Positions 21,001 to 33,326 of a stretch of DNA of 64,000 bases are shown here, one piece after another. The stretch is from Malania oleifera (Eukaryota > Streptophyta > Magnoliopsida > Santalales > Ximeniaceae), in assembly GCF_029873635.1 (NCBI RefSeq), contig NC_080426.1, positions 58,746,673-58,810,672 on the forward strand. The letters are read 5' to 3'. Each line of letters opens with the position of its first letter. Position 1 is the first letter of the stretch. Below the pieces are notes generated by a model that did no database searches, had not been told where the DNA came from, and was given only the letters and a program-made list of their open reading frames with translations. A program made the position numbers and the translations under genes.

Positions 21001-24000
21001 CTCACTCATGTGTATCAAGCACACCTATGGACTCTGTTGGTACTAACAAGTGGTATCAGAGCCGATGGTTTATAACTCTGGGAGTGGGAGTGTGTGACCG
21101 AGGCTAAAAAAAGATCATCTAAGCTGCCAAGATGGATCCAAATAGGGTCAATAGGTGGGAGGAAGGACTGGTTTGGGAGGGAGAAGATGACTTTCATTAA
21201 GGGGGAGCAATTGGAACTCACGAGTGGTGGAACTTCCGTTCAAGGGGGAGCAGTGTGTAGCCTAAGACCCAATAGGCTTAAACTTTTGGGTCAAGTTGGT
21301 ACTTACCCATGTATATCAAGCACACCTATGGACTCCTCCGGTGCTAACAATTCACAAATTTCATCATGGGGATGTGTATTCCTTTCTTATTATATGTTGA
21401 ATGAAATAATTATGAATATATAAGAAATAAATATTCCCTTAATTCCCAAAATTTCCGTCGAACCAAATAATCCATAAATATCATAATAATAAATTACATA
21501 TTTAAGATTGTGTTTAAGAATATGTAATTTAACTCTTGAATTTAATGTCACACGTGGGTAAGGATTTTTTTTTTTTTTAATGACAAAATACTCATAGTGA
21601 CAAACCACAACTTGAAAATGAATAATCATACCAACAAGCAATCGAATTAGATGCCATTAGCTTGATTGAGTTATGGATAAAATTATGAAGTTAAAAATCA
21701 TGTCACATGTTAAATAACTTTTACATTAAATTATTAAATTTTGAATGATTGTTAAAAAGTTTGACTCAAATACATAACCAAATAAAATTTTTGGGTCATA
21801 AAGTGTACTTGTGCAGGATAACAATAGCTTTAGTAGTTAATTATCACATAACATTGGCCTTGTCATGGGAATGGGTAAGTGATGATCTTGGACATGGATA
21901 CAGATATGTGTTGATTTTTATTGGACGTGATTTGGGATTTGATAAATTTCAAAAGGCAACTTGGCCCCCCAAACCCAATATGGACACTTAATTTGCATCG
22001 ACAGTATGTATATAGGATTTATTTGCTCGTTATAAAGTACCAGAAATATTGATTTTGTACATTAAAAATCGCATTGAATTTTGAAAAACTAAATAAAGTT
22101 TAAAAATAATATTGTCTACAAGTTTCTTTGAATTTACATAAATTTAAATTTAACAGTTTATCTTTGCAAACATAGCTAGAGTATATGAACGTAAACTGAA
22201 AATTTACTTTCTCTACTCTACTTTTTTTTTTTTTCACTCTCGCTTGATAGTTAAATTTGATGGCAGGCTTAAAAGGTTACTTTTAGACACTTTATACCTT
22301 ATCATTTTGTATAATGCTTACATCCTTTATTTTACTATGGTTGGTGGCAAAGATTTAAATCATTGTATGTGGTAGCTAGTAGGTGCGAAATGGTTTTTAA
22401 ACTAGTTAACCTATATATATTTTTTATTTATGTCTACAGACCATTAATGATGTTGCACTAGGAGTTGCTCAGGCTGGTTTATCCAAGTATCTTAACAGGA
22501 AATACGGTGAGAGCGTAACTATTAATGCATTTTAACGATACATAGAAAGGGCAAAATTGTTCCTTCTTGAAATGTGTATTTTGGGAGTATCTTGAAAATA
22601 CATGTACAACATCAGATTAGGTCCAAGGCTTGGGGTGGGATCCACCCAGTCCCCTGTGTTTCTAGAATATTCCCATGATACACATTTTAGGAAGTATATT
22701 ATTTTCCATGTAGAAATGCATGTACGTATGCTCGTGCATATGACGTATAATTGCTTTTTTATTGACAAATTTTATAGGACAAGGTAAGGAGGAGAAAGCA
22801 ATGGAGAAGAAAAATAATCTTCTAGAGAAGATTCGTCTCAGGTCAACTCTTCTCATTAATCTAAGACCTACTGGGATGCAGGTAAGCAAGCACCTGTGCA
22901 TATGTGCACACACACACACACACACACATGTATATGTACATAGTTGTAGTACTTCTACAATTTGATTTTCCTACATAGCAACAAGGCATTTTACGAAAAT
23001 ATTTGGTGTCTAGTACTCTTGTGTCCCATATAGTATCTTAGCTAAACATATGATGGCAATTGATCCATACATTGGTCCCCTAGGAGATGTTTACTTGAGA
23101 TACTACTTGAGGCATAAGGACGAGACACCTAACATTGTCGTTTTTAAGTATACTAGGAGTCTCATCAAGCCACAATTATTTCCATCCCAATAAGTGTCTT
23201 TTTCTCCCCAACCAAAAGTCAGAATATGAGACTTTTAATATGAAAGTCTCGCATAGGGAACAATGAGCACATTTTATATATTTATAATAACACGTTGAAA
23301 GAAAGATGTATAGGCATTAGCTGATATGATGGAGAAGGAGTCAGAAGCAAAGTGGGGGAATTGGATTGGGTTTGTGGTACTCCCCTTCACCATTGGATTA
23401 CGAGACGATCCTCTAGATTACGTTCGTGAAGCCAAGGCCACCATTGACCGCAAGAAACACTCTTTTGAAGCCCTCTTCACATTCTACCTATCGGACATCT
23501 TTCTCAAGTTGTTTGGCATTAAGGTACTAACACATCACATGCCTATCATCTACAAATTCTTTAGCTTCCCTAAGTTATTCCATAATGCACACTTATGGTT
23601 GAAAGAATAAATTAGAAGGGTTTTGATGATTTTTTTTTTAATTTTTTTTTTATGACAAGAATATGTAGTCAAAGATGCATAAGTTTTAATTAGATGAGTT
23701 GCTTATAATGCTCTAGTTATGGACCATGTAATTAAAAGACAATATAAGGTTTTGTAAGGAGATAAAAAGAACAAACCTTAAAAGTAGAATGATGCACTCT
23801 TTACCTTAAATTAAACAACAAATAAAAAATCTTTGTAGTTCACTCAAGACCTTATCAATTCATGATTTGATTTTGATTATAGTACAATGGATAACTTAAT
23901 TGTGAAGGATGATTATAAATGTAGCACAATAATGACTGTGAATTTGACAAATATTACCATGTTAATAGTTGATTGATACAAATATAATCCTTGAACATGA

Positions 24001-27000
24001 TATCTCTAATTAAAAGTAAGGGATCTTAATCCTCTATTTATGGATTTCTAGAAAATAAAAACATAGAGAAACTAAGGAAAAAGAAAAGAAAAGAAGGTAA
24101 ATGGCTAGTGGTGCAACTTTGTTGATTTTAGTTAGGTGTCACTTTGTTGATTTTCGAGTGAGCTTCTAATTAGGGAACTCTATTAATTGGTTAGACTAGT
24201 ATTGTAAAAACAATGCCCTCTATTTATTGTTTATCTTTTAGCTTGTCGTTGCATTCTTGTATCACCCCTTAGATTGGTATAAGATCCAAATTGAATAACA
24301 ACTTAAGTTACTGAGTATTATATCATACTTTCTTTTTGTTTTAGCTTACCAGGAGGCTTCGTTTATTGCATTGACCATATACTTGATGGTTGCCACTTGA
24401 ATTGATCCAAAAAAGAAATGAGCTCATATAGTGAACAATTAACTATTTGCTAAATGATCTAGTGATTACTCTTGGCTGAAGATTTCTATAATAATCAATT
24501 TTTTGTTTTTAAATTTTCACATGTTGCTTTGGTTTGCTTTTCCCCTTTTAGAAAGAAAGAGTGTTTTTATTATAGTACTGGGAAGAATGATTGGTCATTT
24601 TCATATTGTTAAGATTAGTTCTTATTATCCATGACCACTAAACATTAGGTATAGGCGTTAGATTACATATGCATGCATGAATTTTGCTTTAGAATTTCAT
24701 GGCCATTCGTTTGCATTTTCCTCTTCTTTCTCTCTTTCTCTTCCTAACTCCTTGTCAAGTAAGCTAGATTTCCTTTATGAAATTAATTACCTTCTTGAAG
24801 ATAAAAAAAAACCTTGTTTACCTATTTTCCTAAAATAAAACACCCATAGTGTCTTTCCCTCACGTGGCTCTATTTCCTTATTCACTCAAATCATGAAAAA
24901 GCTTCTTGATCGTTCCTCCACAAAACAAGTTAAAGAATATGCAGAAGGCCACAATTTTGATTAGTTATAGATGCCACTTTTGGATATTGAGACATATGTT
25001 TTGTAACCTCCCTTATACTTCCCAACAAGATTGGTTGAGACAAGGATTTACCCACTTTCACTTTGATGTAGCCAGACTTGCTTTTACACTTCATGGTAGA
25101 TAGGGTATACTTGTAGTCTCTCACATTGCACATGTAAATTAGTGCTATGTACAAAGACTACACTTAATGTTGGCATGGTGTTTATTATACTATATTTGAA
25201 CCCAATATGCCTCTTGATGATCCCAAATTGTTGGATGCACTAAAAGTACATGTTTAGATTGTAGGCACATCAATATTTTAGGACACTTACATCTGCGCTT
25301 CATATTAAAAAAGTTAGAGGCTCTAGAAACATGCCTTGACCTGGTCACATTTCTAGTAGTTTATTTCTAGGATGCCTTTTTCATCTAAGTAACTTTTGGT
25401 TCTTTTCTAGTTGCACATATGCTCCTTTCACAACTTTTTTGAGAATATATAAAATTCCTCATAAAAAAATTGAAGACAACTTATAAAAGTATTCACTTCA
25501 CTTCACAACTAGTTTAAGTCCTTGACTCAACTTTCATTAGGCAAAAAACTATGGATTTGATGAAATCAAGTATCCTTTCCAGAAAACAAAGTGTCTCTAG
25601 TCCCTTTTTGTTTCCTTGACAACAATTAACTAGTACTTCTCCCCTGTGTTTGGTTCCCATTTTCTTGATAATGAGAATCATCATTAACAGAAGGAAAATG
25701 GCAAATCTTTTTCTTCCATACTATTACAAATGATATGCTCTTCTTTCATGAGGCAAGACATATAGGGACACATGAAACCCATAAACAAGTCATCAATTAT
25801 TTATGGACTTTTGATATGGATCAGCCATTGGTCTTAGATAAGGATTAACCAATGGTTCATTTAGGCATTCAATGCTTGCACAACATTGGTTTCCATTGTT
25901 GAGGATCTACTTATGCAATAAAAGCATACTACTCTAGCACTTGATAAAAGCATACTATTCTAGTAATGAGCAAAGCCTACTAGTCAAGAACTCATTAGGA
26001 GGATACTTGGTAAACTAACTCGAAAAGAAGAAGAAGAAGATAATAGATCATTATTATTATGACCGTGACCATTTTTATGGGAATACAGGAACACAATTGC
26101 AACTTAATAAGATCAACACATTGGAACAAATGTTAAACTTAGAAAATATGTTACATACATATATGTGCATACGAACATATGCATGTGTGTGTGTGTGTGA
26201 CATTGACTTTCTCCTATGTGTGTGTGTGTGTGTGTTTGTGACATTGACTTTCTCCTATGGATGTAGATAGTATATATAAGCCTTGTAGCTCTCTTGCATC
26301 TTCTCTTTTCATTATTATTTAAATTTTATTTCTTTAGTTTTCAACAAAGTATACAATAATTGAATTGGGGTTGGGTTGGGTTGGGTTGGATTAGTTTTTC
26401 TGAGTTGCATCTTTGGTCTTAAATTTTTGCAAAATTGTCAAAATTTTTGTTGAGATTTTACTTTTAGTCACCTTTGAAATCAAAATAATAGTTAATTTTG
26501 CATTACAAAATTGACATCAAGATTTCTATGAAACATCTGAATTTTATCTAACTCCCAAAATTTTAGCAAATATTTTTTTAAAAATTTATCCATTGAATGA
26601 AATTTCCATGAAAATCTAAATTTGAGACTTAAAATCTGGAATGAAAATTCTCTCTTAATTTATCTTTTTTTTTTTAAACCTAAAACTATTACTAGAGATT
26701 TTGAAATTATATGAAAAAATATACTTCAATATTAGCAATGACATTTTATTTGACTATTTGTGTCTAAATTATATTCATTTGTATCATTAAGAAATAGTAT
26801 TTTGAACATGTTAAATATGATAATTATAGTACTATTCTACACCTTATACACAACATACTTGTCATTGATGTATTAACTTATGTCTAAAACTTGCATTATT
26901 ATGTCTATTAGTCTTAGTCATTTCTAAAGTTTCATAAAAGAATTCCCTATTTTACTACTAATTTTCATTATTTTTTTAGAATCGAAACCAAAATTGAAGT

Positions 27001-28539
27001 TTACATACAAATTTTTGTACTTTTAAAGCTTTAACATAATGGGAATCAAAATTTAAGACCATGGTTTCATCCAAATGACATAATAATTGGTTGGTAAGTT
27101 AAAAAGTAGAACCTGTTGCAATATATATGATGTTTGTTTTTTTAACATGAAAAAGAAAATTTCATTATGCAAAAAAGAAAACTAAACATCTTTAGAAATA
27201 ATTTCTAGAATAAGCGATAACCCATCTTCATCCATACTTGCCAATTCATGAGACCAAGAATACAATGAGAATTCTGAAGCCCAAATCAATATATTTTTCA
27301 TGATGAGTGCTCTGATTTCATTGAACAATGATGGGCTTATGTTAATTAGTTCTTTCATTCAAGGGTTAGCTCAATTATTTATCATTCTATCCTTAGAATT
27401 TCTTTCGAAGTTCAAATCTTAAGGCAGGGTTTGGTTAGGTCAATTATTTATTATTCTATCCTTAGAATACTAAATGAGCTGTCTACGTTGTTTTCATTTA
27501 AAAAAAGAAATAAATTGTTGATTACAATATGTCAACTTAAAAGTTTTATTTGAATCAAAGATTTTGTTTAAAAAAATAAAAAAACTTTATTTTACATTAT
27601 ATTTTCTCTTGATACATTTTCTTATTTTCTTAACAACCAAATACAAAAAATATAATCCCACTATGTTTTCCTTTTTCTATTTCCTATCTAAATTTCAAAC
27701 GAAACATAAATGATTCTAATAGTCTTTTTATACGAATGTATGATTTACAGTCAGCAGGAGCTCTATCTCACAGAATCATCGAACACACAACAATGTGTTT
27801 CTCCAATTTAGTCGGGCCTCTTGAAGATATCAGTTTCTATGGCCATCCAATTGCGTACCTTGCTCCAAGTTCTTATGGTCAACCGCACGTAAGTATCCCA
27901 CTTTTAATGTCTGCATGGAATATTAATTTGTAAATAAATACTAGCAGCAAATACTTCTTTTGCATAAAGTTTAAAATCTGTCGATCATATGATGTTATAT
28001 TAATATTTTGATTCACAAAAATAATATAAACTCACACTATAGTATATCTTTCTTTTTGGGCGGGCATGCATGATTTCTAAAAGGTCTTTTCAAAAATTCA
28101 CATAGGAGTCAAATTAAGCCTTACCCTATCATAGCCTAGCCTATTCAAGCTACCAAGCAGATGAGCCAAATATATATATATATATAAGTCATTGGTTTTG
28201 GATTTTTGACGCTCCTTAGTCTTTATTGTGATAGTTTGTTTCGGATCTTCGTCATTTAAATCAGTAGAGGAAAAATGTGATCGTCAATGATTTGATGTAA
28301 TCGGGACAATTTTACTTCGAAATTGCTTTCTAAATGTGCCGCCTTAAGTACTAATGTGAACCTCGAATGTACAGGCACTGATGATGAACTTCCAGAGTTA
28401 CGTAAACAAGATGAGCATTGTTCTGTCGGTCGACGAAGGCACCATCCCTGACGCTCACCAGTTATGTGAAGACCTCGTGGAATCCCTCAACCTCATCAAA
28501 CATGCTGTTGTATCAAGAGGACTTGTCAAAGCCACTTGA
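17655..28539 (+). CDS. WSD1-like: WSD1-like wax ester synthase/diacylglycerol acyltransferase, 7 exons
   Basis: Bifunctional O-acyltransferase family that joins fatty acyl-CoA to fatty alcohols (wax esters) or diacylglycerol, usually at the ER for cuticle wax. Exons: 17655-17948, 19258-19869, 22440-22506, 22778-22881, 23314-23523, 27751-27888, 28375-28539. All introns are GT-AG and frame is kept, giving 529 residues. Motifs: PLSPGARMF (residues 48-56), catalytic HHSVGDG (179-185), a hydrophobic WW...LWNTVVDVVMFAATAWF segment (about 235-262), NLRPTG (352-357), SNLVGP and SFYGHPI (447-463), and C-terminal MSIVLSVDEG. It is slightly longer than Arabidopsis WSD1 because of an N-terminal extension. 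Start chosen as the first in-frame ATG after the TATA box; M4 is an alternative. No broken residue is seen, so it may be functional. Substrate preference cannot be told from sequence. Confidence 0.93.
17949..19257 (+). other. Intron 1 of the WSD1-like gene
   Basis: 1309 bp, CTACAG/GTATAT to AAACAG/GTGAAG, phase 0. It contains a (CA)n tract at 17977-18006. No mobile element ends are evident. Confidence 0.85.
17977..18006. repeat. (CA)n microsatellite
   Basis: About 15 CA units near the start of intron 1. Confidence 0.9.
19870..22439 (+). other. Intron 2 of the WSD1-like gene
   Basis: 2570 bp, phase 0, ending CTACAG/ACC. It carries the TRIM at 20883-21349, possibly within an older MITE-like sequence. 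The rest is A/T-rich with no coding evidence. Confidence 0.85.
20883..21349 (+). mobile_element. TRIM (miniature LTR element) in intron 2
   Basis: 467 bp. The 5' LTR is 20883-21048 (TGTTGAGAATTCC...ACTAACA). The primer-binding site TGGTATCAGAGC at 21051-21062 is perfect. A G-rich polypurine tract AAGGGGGAGCA is at 21243-21253, followed by a shortened 3' LTR at 21256-21349 that aligns base for base in length with 20955-21048 and ends GCTAACA. Flanks are ATTCG (20878-20882) and ATTCA (21350-21354), a duplication with one CG to CA change. The interior encodes no polymerase, so any mobility depended on another element. It reads in the same direction as the host gene. Confidence 0.85.
22507..22777 (+). 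other. Intron 3 of the WSD1-like gene
   Basis: 271 bp, phase 1 (splits a Gly codon), TACG/GTGAGA to TTATAG/GAC. No repeat seen. Confidence 0.85.
22882..23313 (+). other. Intron 4 of the WSD1-like gene
   Basis: 432 bp with a CA tract at 22907-22928. The acceptor is GTATAG/GCATTAG. A second AG seven bases further on would shift frame, so the first is chosen. Confidence 0.8.
23524..27750 (+). other. Intron 5 of the WSD1-like gene (4.2 kb)
   Basis: The longest intron, A/T-rich. It has TG tracts at 26187-26236 in a duplicated TGTGTG..GACATTGACTTTCTCCTATG block and a short (GGGTT)n run near 26365-26390. I find no LTR, reverse transcriptase or transposase trace in it. Confidence 0.8.
27889..28374 (+). 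other. Intron 6 of the WSD1-like gene
   Basis: 486 bp, CAC/GTAAGT to TACAG/GCACTG, phase 0. It contains a short TA run near 28170-28185. Confidence 0.85.
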
Positions 28540-28690
28540 CCCATATATGCCACTGTGTTTGCGGTCCACACGTACACGCACAATGCTAAGACTATTGTGC
28601 TTGTGGACTTGATGCCCTTTAGTTACTAGTTTAGTAGTACCTAGTTTCTCGTTGGATTCATTGACCATCAATTTGTATTAAAAAATCTTG

Positions 28691-28696
28691 AATAAA
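28691..28696 (+). terminator. Putative polyadenylation signal
   Basis: AATAAA 152 bp after the stop codon of the WSD1-like gene, followed by T/G-rich sequence. Confidence 0.5.
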
Positions 28697-29540
28697 AAGA
28701 TGCAAGCTATCTAAGGAGCTTTGTATCAATTGAATGCTTTTGAAACTTCAATTATTTTTTCTCTAAAGAAAATGTCTAAGGTGTATGTGTTATTTTTTGG
28801 TGGGGTTTATTCTTTTTTTTTTTTTTTGTTAATGAGGAAACAAATTAAGCAAATGTGTTTGGTTCTAATTTTATTTTTTTTTTAAATTTTTGTTTCAATT
28901 ACCTGTTTTTTTTGAAGAAAAAATTAAAGCTAGATTTAATAGTTTTATATTATTTTGATAACTTCTTGGTGCAATATTTTAATATCCAAAATTAACATTT
29001 GCGGATTGAATTATTTATTTTATATATAATTTTTAAAAACCTAAAACGGAAGAATCATATGAATCTAAAATTAAAAGAAACTATCCATAAAATTTGTTTC
29101 AAAAATTTTAAAATAAAAAAATCCTTTAAAAATATTTTTATTATTTTCTAGTGGTCATGTACAATAAAGTTGCTCTTCCAAAGTGAATTATAAAATACAA
29201 TAGCAAAGTAAAACAATTATAATAATTTTAATTTTATTACAATATTTTAATTTTTTTACTATTTTAATTATGTTTTTAATTTTTATTTGATTCATTTAGG
29301 ACAAAAATGAGAGTTTTTTTAAGCAAATTTTTTCTTTTTAGTTTTAAAAATATTAAACGAATATAGATTGTTTATGTTCAATTTTTAGTTTTTATTCATA
29401 ATTAATAATCTTATTTTTGACTTTTGTTTTGATAATTTTTTAATAGTGATACAAAATGACTTATAGGGTTCAAATATACATATTATCCCACATCTTATGA
29501 CAAATCTTAATAATCGTTAAATCATTTTTTCCAAAATTTG
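28697..29540. other. A/T-rich intergenic DNA
   Basis: No open frame, RNA gene or element end that I can support. Long A and T runs dominate. Confidence 0.6.
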
Positions 29541-29640
29541 TATGCAGATGGTCGACCAACTTGCAGGCATGGTCAACCGCCCCCTCTATATTTAAAGGAA
29601 GTGCCTGCTGGGCTATAGGACGGTCGATCGACTCTTTACA
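29541..29640. repeat. LTR U3-like relic with GGTCGACC words
   Basis: GGTCGACCAAC, GGTCAACCGCC and GGTCGATCGACTC lie around a TATATTTAAA at about 29586. The layout resembles the U3 regions elsewhere in the window, but no LTR ends are visible. Confidence 0.35.
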
Positions 29641-29814
29641 AATGTCAGCTACCAGATCCCTAAACAGGATATTTTGGCTTTTTATTTAATTTCCTTCAAG
29701 ATTTTATGATTTTAAAAGTCTACATCTGATTGCTAAATTATCAAAGATTTTCATGATTTTTCCATGAAAAAATAAATTTTCATTTTCAGAAATGATTTCA
29801 AAAGAGTTTACAAT

Positions 29815-30375
29815 CTTGCAAAGTGTTGATGCCAATGCACAACGAAAAACCTCATAAACTTGAATCAATCCGGAGCAAGTAATGCAAGCACTCAACGACG
29901 AATATACGAAACAAGCAATCACTCACAAAGAGAATAAGGAAAGCAAACAAAGTCTAAGACACAAGAATTTACATGGTTCAGCAATTTACCTACGTCCATG
30001 GGAGCAAGCGACAATTTTTTTACTATGACAATGTCAAGCTTACATCAAGAGTTACAAAATATTATATATATATGCAAGAACCATATGCATACAGAAGTCT
30101 TAGAACCTATCTAAATCACGCATGTAGCAATCCTCGGAGGGAATTCCTTAAAAAAAAAAAAAAAAAAAAAAATCTCAATCTACTTATCTCTTTATTCAAA
30201 TTCCATGACTTACGCCGAATGAAACTGTCGACGGTTTTAGACAAACTATCAACGGTTTAATGTTGAGAACTATTTCTCTTGTAGCCTGAATCCTGCAACC
30301 TTCTTTCTTATTCTTTGCATCACTATGCTTCCCCCGTGCATGCATTCCACTCAAATATGAGCCACATCTCCGACA
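29815..30375 (-). repeat. 3' LTR of the Tork-like Copia element
   Basis: On the minus strand it starts TGTCGGAGATGTGGCTC at 30375, directly after the polypurine-like GCCAAGGTGGAGAT. The same sequence ends the fragment at 48396 (TGTTGGAGATG). U3 dyads CGTCGACGGTTT-like are at 30225-30257. The left end is uncertain by a few bases. Confidence 0.7.
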
Positions 30376-30449
30376 ATCTCCACCTTGGCGAATATTCACC
30401 ACTTAGGAGAAATCCGAAAGCATACTTGCTGCTCCACTCGAGACAGTAA

Positions 30450-31133
30450 ATTGGAACCGTCTCCCGTTTAGCACCTGGAGACGTTGATCAAGTCCACCCG
30501 ATACTTGCACTTGTCCGTTGTAACAAGTTTCGACAACATATCGGCCGCATTGTCAGACGTGGGAACCTTCTCAAGTAAAAGTGTACCTGAAGCAATCAGT
30601 TCCCTGATCATGTGAAGCCGCACATCAATGTGCTTTGACCTCACATGATACATCTAATTTCTTCACCAAGTAGATGACACTCTAACTGTCATACTACAGT
30701 CGATCTCCACCTTGCTGGATACCCAGCTCCTTGACCAATCCTGCGAGCCACAACAATTCCTTGGCAACCTTAGCCATTGCCATGTACTCCAACTCATTAG
30801 TAGATAAGGCAACGAGTGACTGCACCATAGACCTCCATCAAATAGGTCCTCCCATAAGGGTGAATACATATCATGTGGTAGACCTCATGTCATCCAAGTC
30901 TCCTGCGTAGTCAGCATCCACATACCCTACCATTGATGGATCACTCTGTTATCTATTGATCAAAATTTCATATCTGGTTGTACCTTTCAAGTACCTAAGA
31001 ATCCAATTGATCGAATCCCAATGTTTTTGACGTGGATTTGAAAAGAACTTGCTCACCACACTGAGAGCATATGCCAGGCCCGACCTTGTATGCACCATGA
31101 CATACATTAGACACCCTACTGCATTAGCATAGG
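30450..31133 (-). pseudogene. Copia RNase H and 3' end of pol, broken
   Basis: Minus-strand RNase H of the Tork-like element. Motifs in order: WILRYLKGT (about 30985), VDADYAGDLDD (about 30890-30930), LVALSTNELEY (about 30790) and SKHIDVR.H.IRELI at about 30590-30640, then DMLSKLVTTDKC. Several stops (for example near 30960 and 30690) make it non-coding. It continues past the solo LTR at 33327. Confidence 0.85.
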
Positions 31134-31214
31134 TGTAGTGACCCAGAGAATTTATAATATTTAAATAATAAAAGGAAGGGAGAAAAAGAAATTAAAAAGG
31201 GACACATAGTAGGT

Positions 31215-31388
31215 CGAAGCGTTTGTCGATGACGCGGTATATTAGACTCATCGATGAGGATGTAATTCTTCGATGAGAAAATAGCGAGAGAGGTTTTGGG
31301 TGCCTCTGAATTTCATCGACGAGGAGAGAACTCGTTGACGAGTTGTCTTCATGACCTCGTCGATGAGGTGACGTGGCTCGTCGACAAA
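31215..31388. repeat. U3 dyad array, CTCGTCGACGAG type
   Basis: Words CTCATCGATGAG, TTCATCGACGAG, CTCGTTGACGAG, CTCGTCGATGAG and CTCGTCGACAAAG end nine bases before the TATA box. Confidence 0.75.
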
Positions 31389-31396
31389 GGCCATAG

Positions 31397-31404
31397 TATA
31401 AATA
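31397..31404 (+). promoter_or_regulatory. TATA box of the Gypsy solo LTR
   Basis: TATAAATA directly follows the dyad array and precedes a CT-rich tract, consistent with a U3/R boundary shortly downstream. Confidence 0.6.
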
Positions 31405-31451
31405 GTGGTTAAACGCTTTTTACAGCTTATTTTGGCCGCAGAATTCACTCA

Positions 31452-31502
<51 letters not shown>

Positions 31503-32087
31503 TCTCTCTCTCTCTTCCTCCTTCTCTCTAAGTTTTTGGGCTGAATTTTCGCCGATTTAACAATCTGAAGCCATCACGACACTCCTAGGAGAGTTCTCTT
31601 CAAATCTGCTAAAGTGGATCGTCGGTGGGGTTGAGTTGGAAACCATCCTAGATTCAGGGTAAGGTTTTCTACTCAGTATTTGGATATTTGATAGTTGTAG
31701 AAAGTGTAGTACGCGTAGAAATACTAAACTTTAGTTTTGGAAAATGTCGTTTTTAAGGTGTTGAGTAGGGAACCCTGCGGGTGCAGGAGTATTTCTCTTA
31801 GGAGCTTTTCAAGAATCAGGTAAAGGGATAAACTAATCTAGTTATTTTATGAAAATGTATATATGTATGTATGTATATATGTATGTATGTATGTATATAT
31901 GTATGTTATTATAACATTTGATTTCAGGAAAATAAATATATTTATATGCGATTTATATTTGGGAAATACTGCTGAAAATGATTTTATGTTAAATATACGA
32001 AAAACCGAGTTCGTGTGGCATGAGTAAAAATTATAAAGAAATACTGTTTTCTGGGAATGTGATAAAGATATGGATTTTTATAATGAA

Positions 32088-32340
32088 AAACCGGCGTACG
32101 GGCCGAGATTTTTGTATGATTTTCCGGCGTACGAGCCGAACTATGGATATGTTTGCCGGCGTACGGGTTGAGCTATGGATATGTTTGTCGGCGTATAGGC
32201 CGAGCTATGGACATATTTGCCGGGGTACGGGCCAAGCTATGTGTATGATTTGCCGGCATAAGGGCCGAGCTATGGATATGATTTACTGGTGTACGGGCCG
32301 AGTTATGTTAAAATATGAAATACCAGCATACGAGCCTATG
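32088..32340. repeat. 31-33-bp minisatellite in solo LTR
   Basis: About eight units with the core GCCGGCGTACGGGCCGAGCT followed by ATGGATATG. Later units show CG losses. Its place downstream of the TATA box is like the GGCC-rich minisatellite of the Tekay-like LTRs. Confidence 0.85.
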
Positions 32341-33326
32341 ATTTTCATGATATACGTATATATGCAAAATGATATGATTGATTTGATAATTAATGATATG
32401 AAATATCCATGTATCACAATATCAATATATGCTATATATTATTAGAACCTAGTTGGTTTGGTCTAGGCTAGTACTTGCACGGTATCGATGCTATGTGTTC
32501 ATGATTTATCATGATATTTGTGTTAATGCCACTTTATGGAGTGGTGTGATATTGGATAGTCGATGTGGTTTTAAGAAGTGTGAGTGCCCCTGGTGTACAG
32601 ACTAGGTTTGGTAGACCCATCGAACTTACAAATTGTATTTTTGACTTAGCAGTGGTCGGCCAACCATTGTCAGGTCCTGCTTTGGGCCACACAACCTAGT
32701 CATGTGGGGGTAATACATGACAACAGCCAGCTAACCTACTAGGATTGTTTTTGTATTATTTTATATGAAATGAATTATGTTTTTGAAAATTATGTATGTT
32801 CTGCCATGATATGAGAATATATGTTTCCCAGATATGATACCAACAGTTATACTGATATGTTTATGTATGATTTTATATAGAACACAGAAATACTCATGTT
32901 GCCACACACTAGTATTAGTTTATTTCCCTTACTGAGAGGTGTCTCACTCCAAAATTTTATAAACATTTTAGGACCCCCTAATAGGAGAGCGGGTGAAGCT
33001 CCGCTGATTTAGTACTGTTGATCTGCCCTCTCTAAAGGGTAAGTTTTGGTAGGGACGGTTGGATTTTATGGAAATGTCCCTAGGTATTTATTTTGGGATG
33101 TATATACTTAAATATAGTGGATGTGGTAACTCTGGTATTATGATGGATGATTTTGTATTTATGATATTATGATTGCATGTTTCCTGCTGCATAGGCTTCC
33201 GTTATGTATTAGATGTATCCCTAGTACCCACGAGTTCAGGTGGATTATGGTGTGCTGAGTTTTGTGATATTGATTTCATTATATAAAAAAAATAAATGTG
33301 GAAATTAAGCAGGTCGTTACAATAGG

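Larger units (their letters stand above)
31134..33321 (+). mobile_element. Gypsy solo LTR, TSD ATAGG
   Basis: 2188 bp, TGTAGTGACCC...GGTCGTTACA with short inverted ends, flanked by ATAGG at 31129-31133 and 33322-33326. No internal region is present, so the two LTRs recombined and left one. It contains U3 dyads at 31215-31388, a TATA box at 31397-31404, a CT tract (31449-31515), a TATG microsatellite (31857-31912) and a minisatellite (32088-32340). It belongs to the same family as 914-2025. Confidence 0.93.

Noticed and set aside
20883-21349. Cassandra-type TRIM with 5S promoter
   Set aside because: No 5S rRNA box A/box C motifs were seen in its LTR.
21094-21423. 109-codon open frame in intron 2
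   Set aside because: It spans the TRIM interior and its 3' LTR and has no domain.
26365-26390. Telomere-like GGGTT run
   Set aside because: Only about four units of GGGTT, not the plant TTTAGGG repeat, within an intron.
32020-32445. 141-codon open frame with repeated GR.MDM-like peptide
   Set aside because: It comes from the minisatellite of the Gypsy solo LTR; units of 31-33 bp do not keep codon phase.
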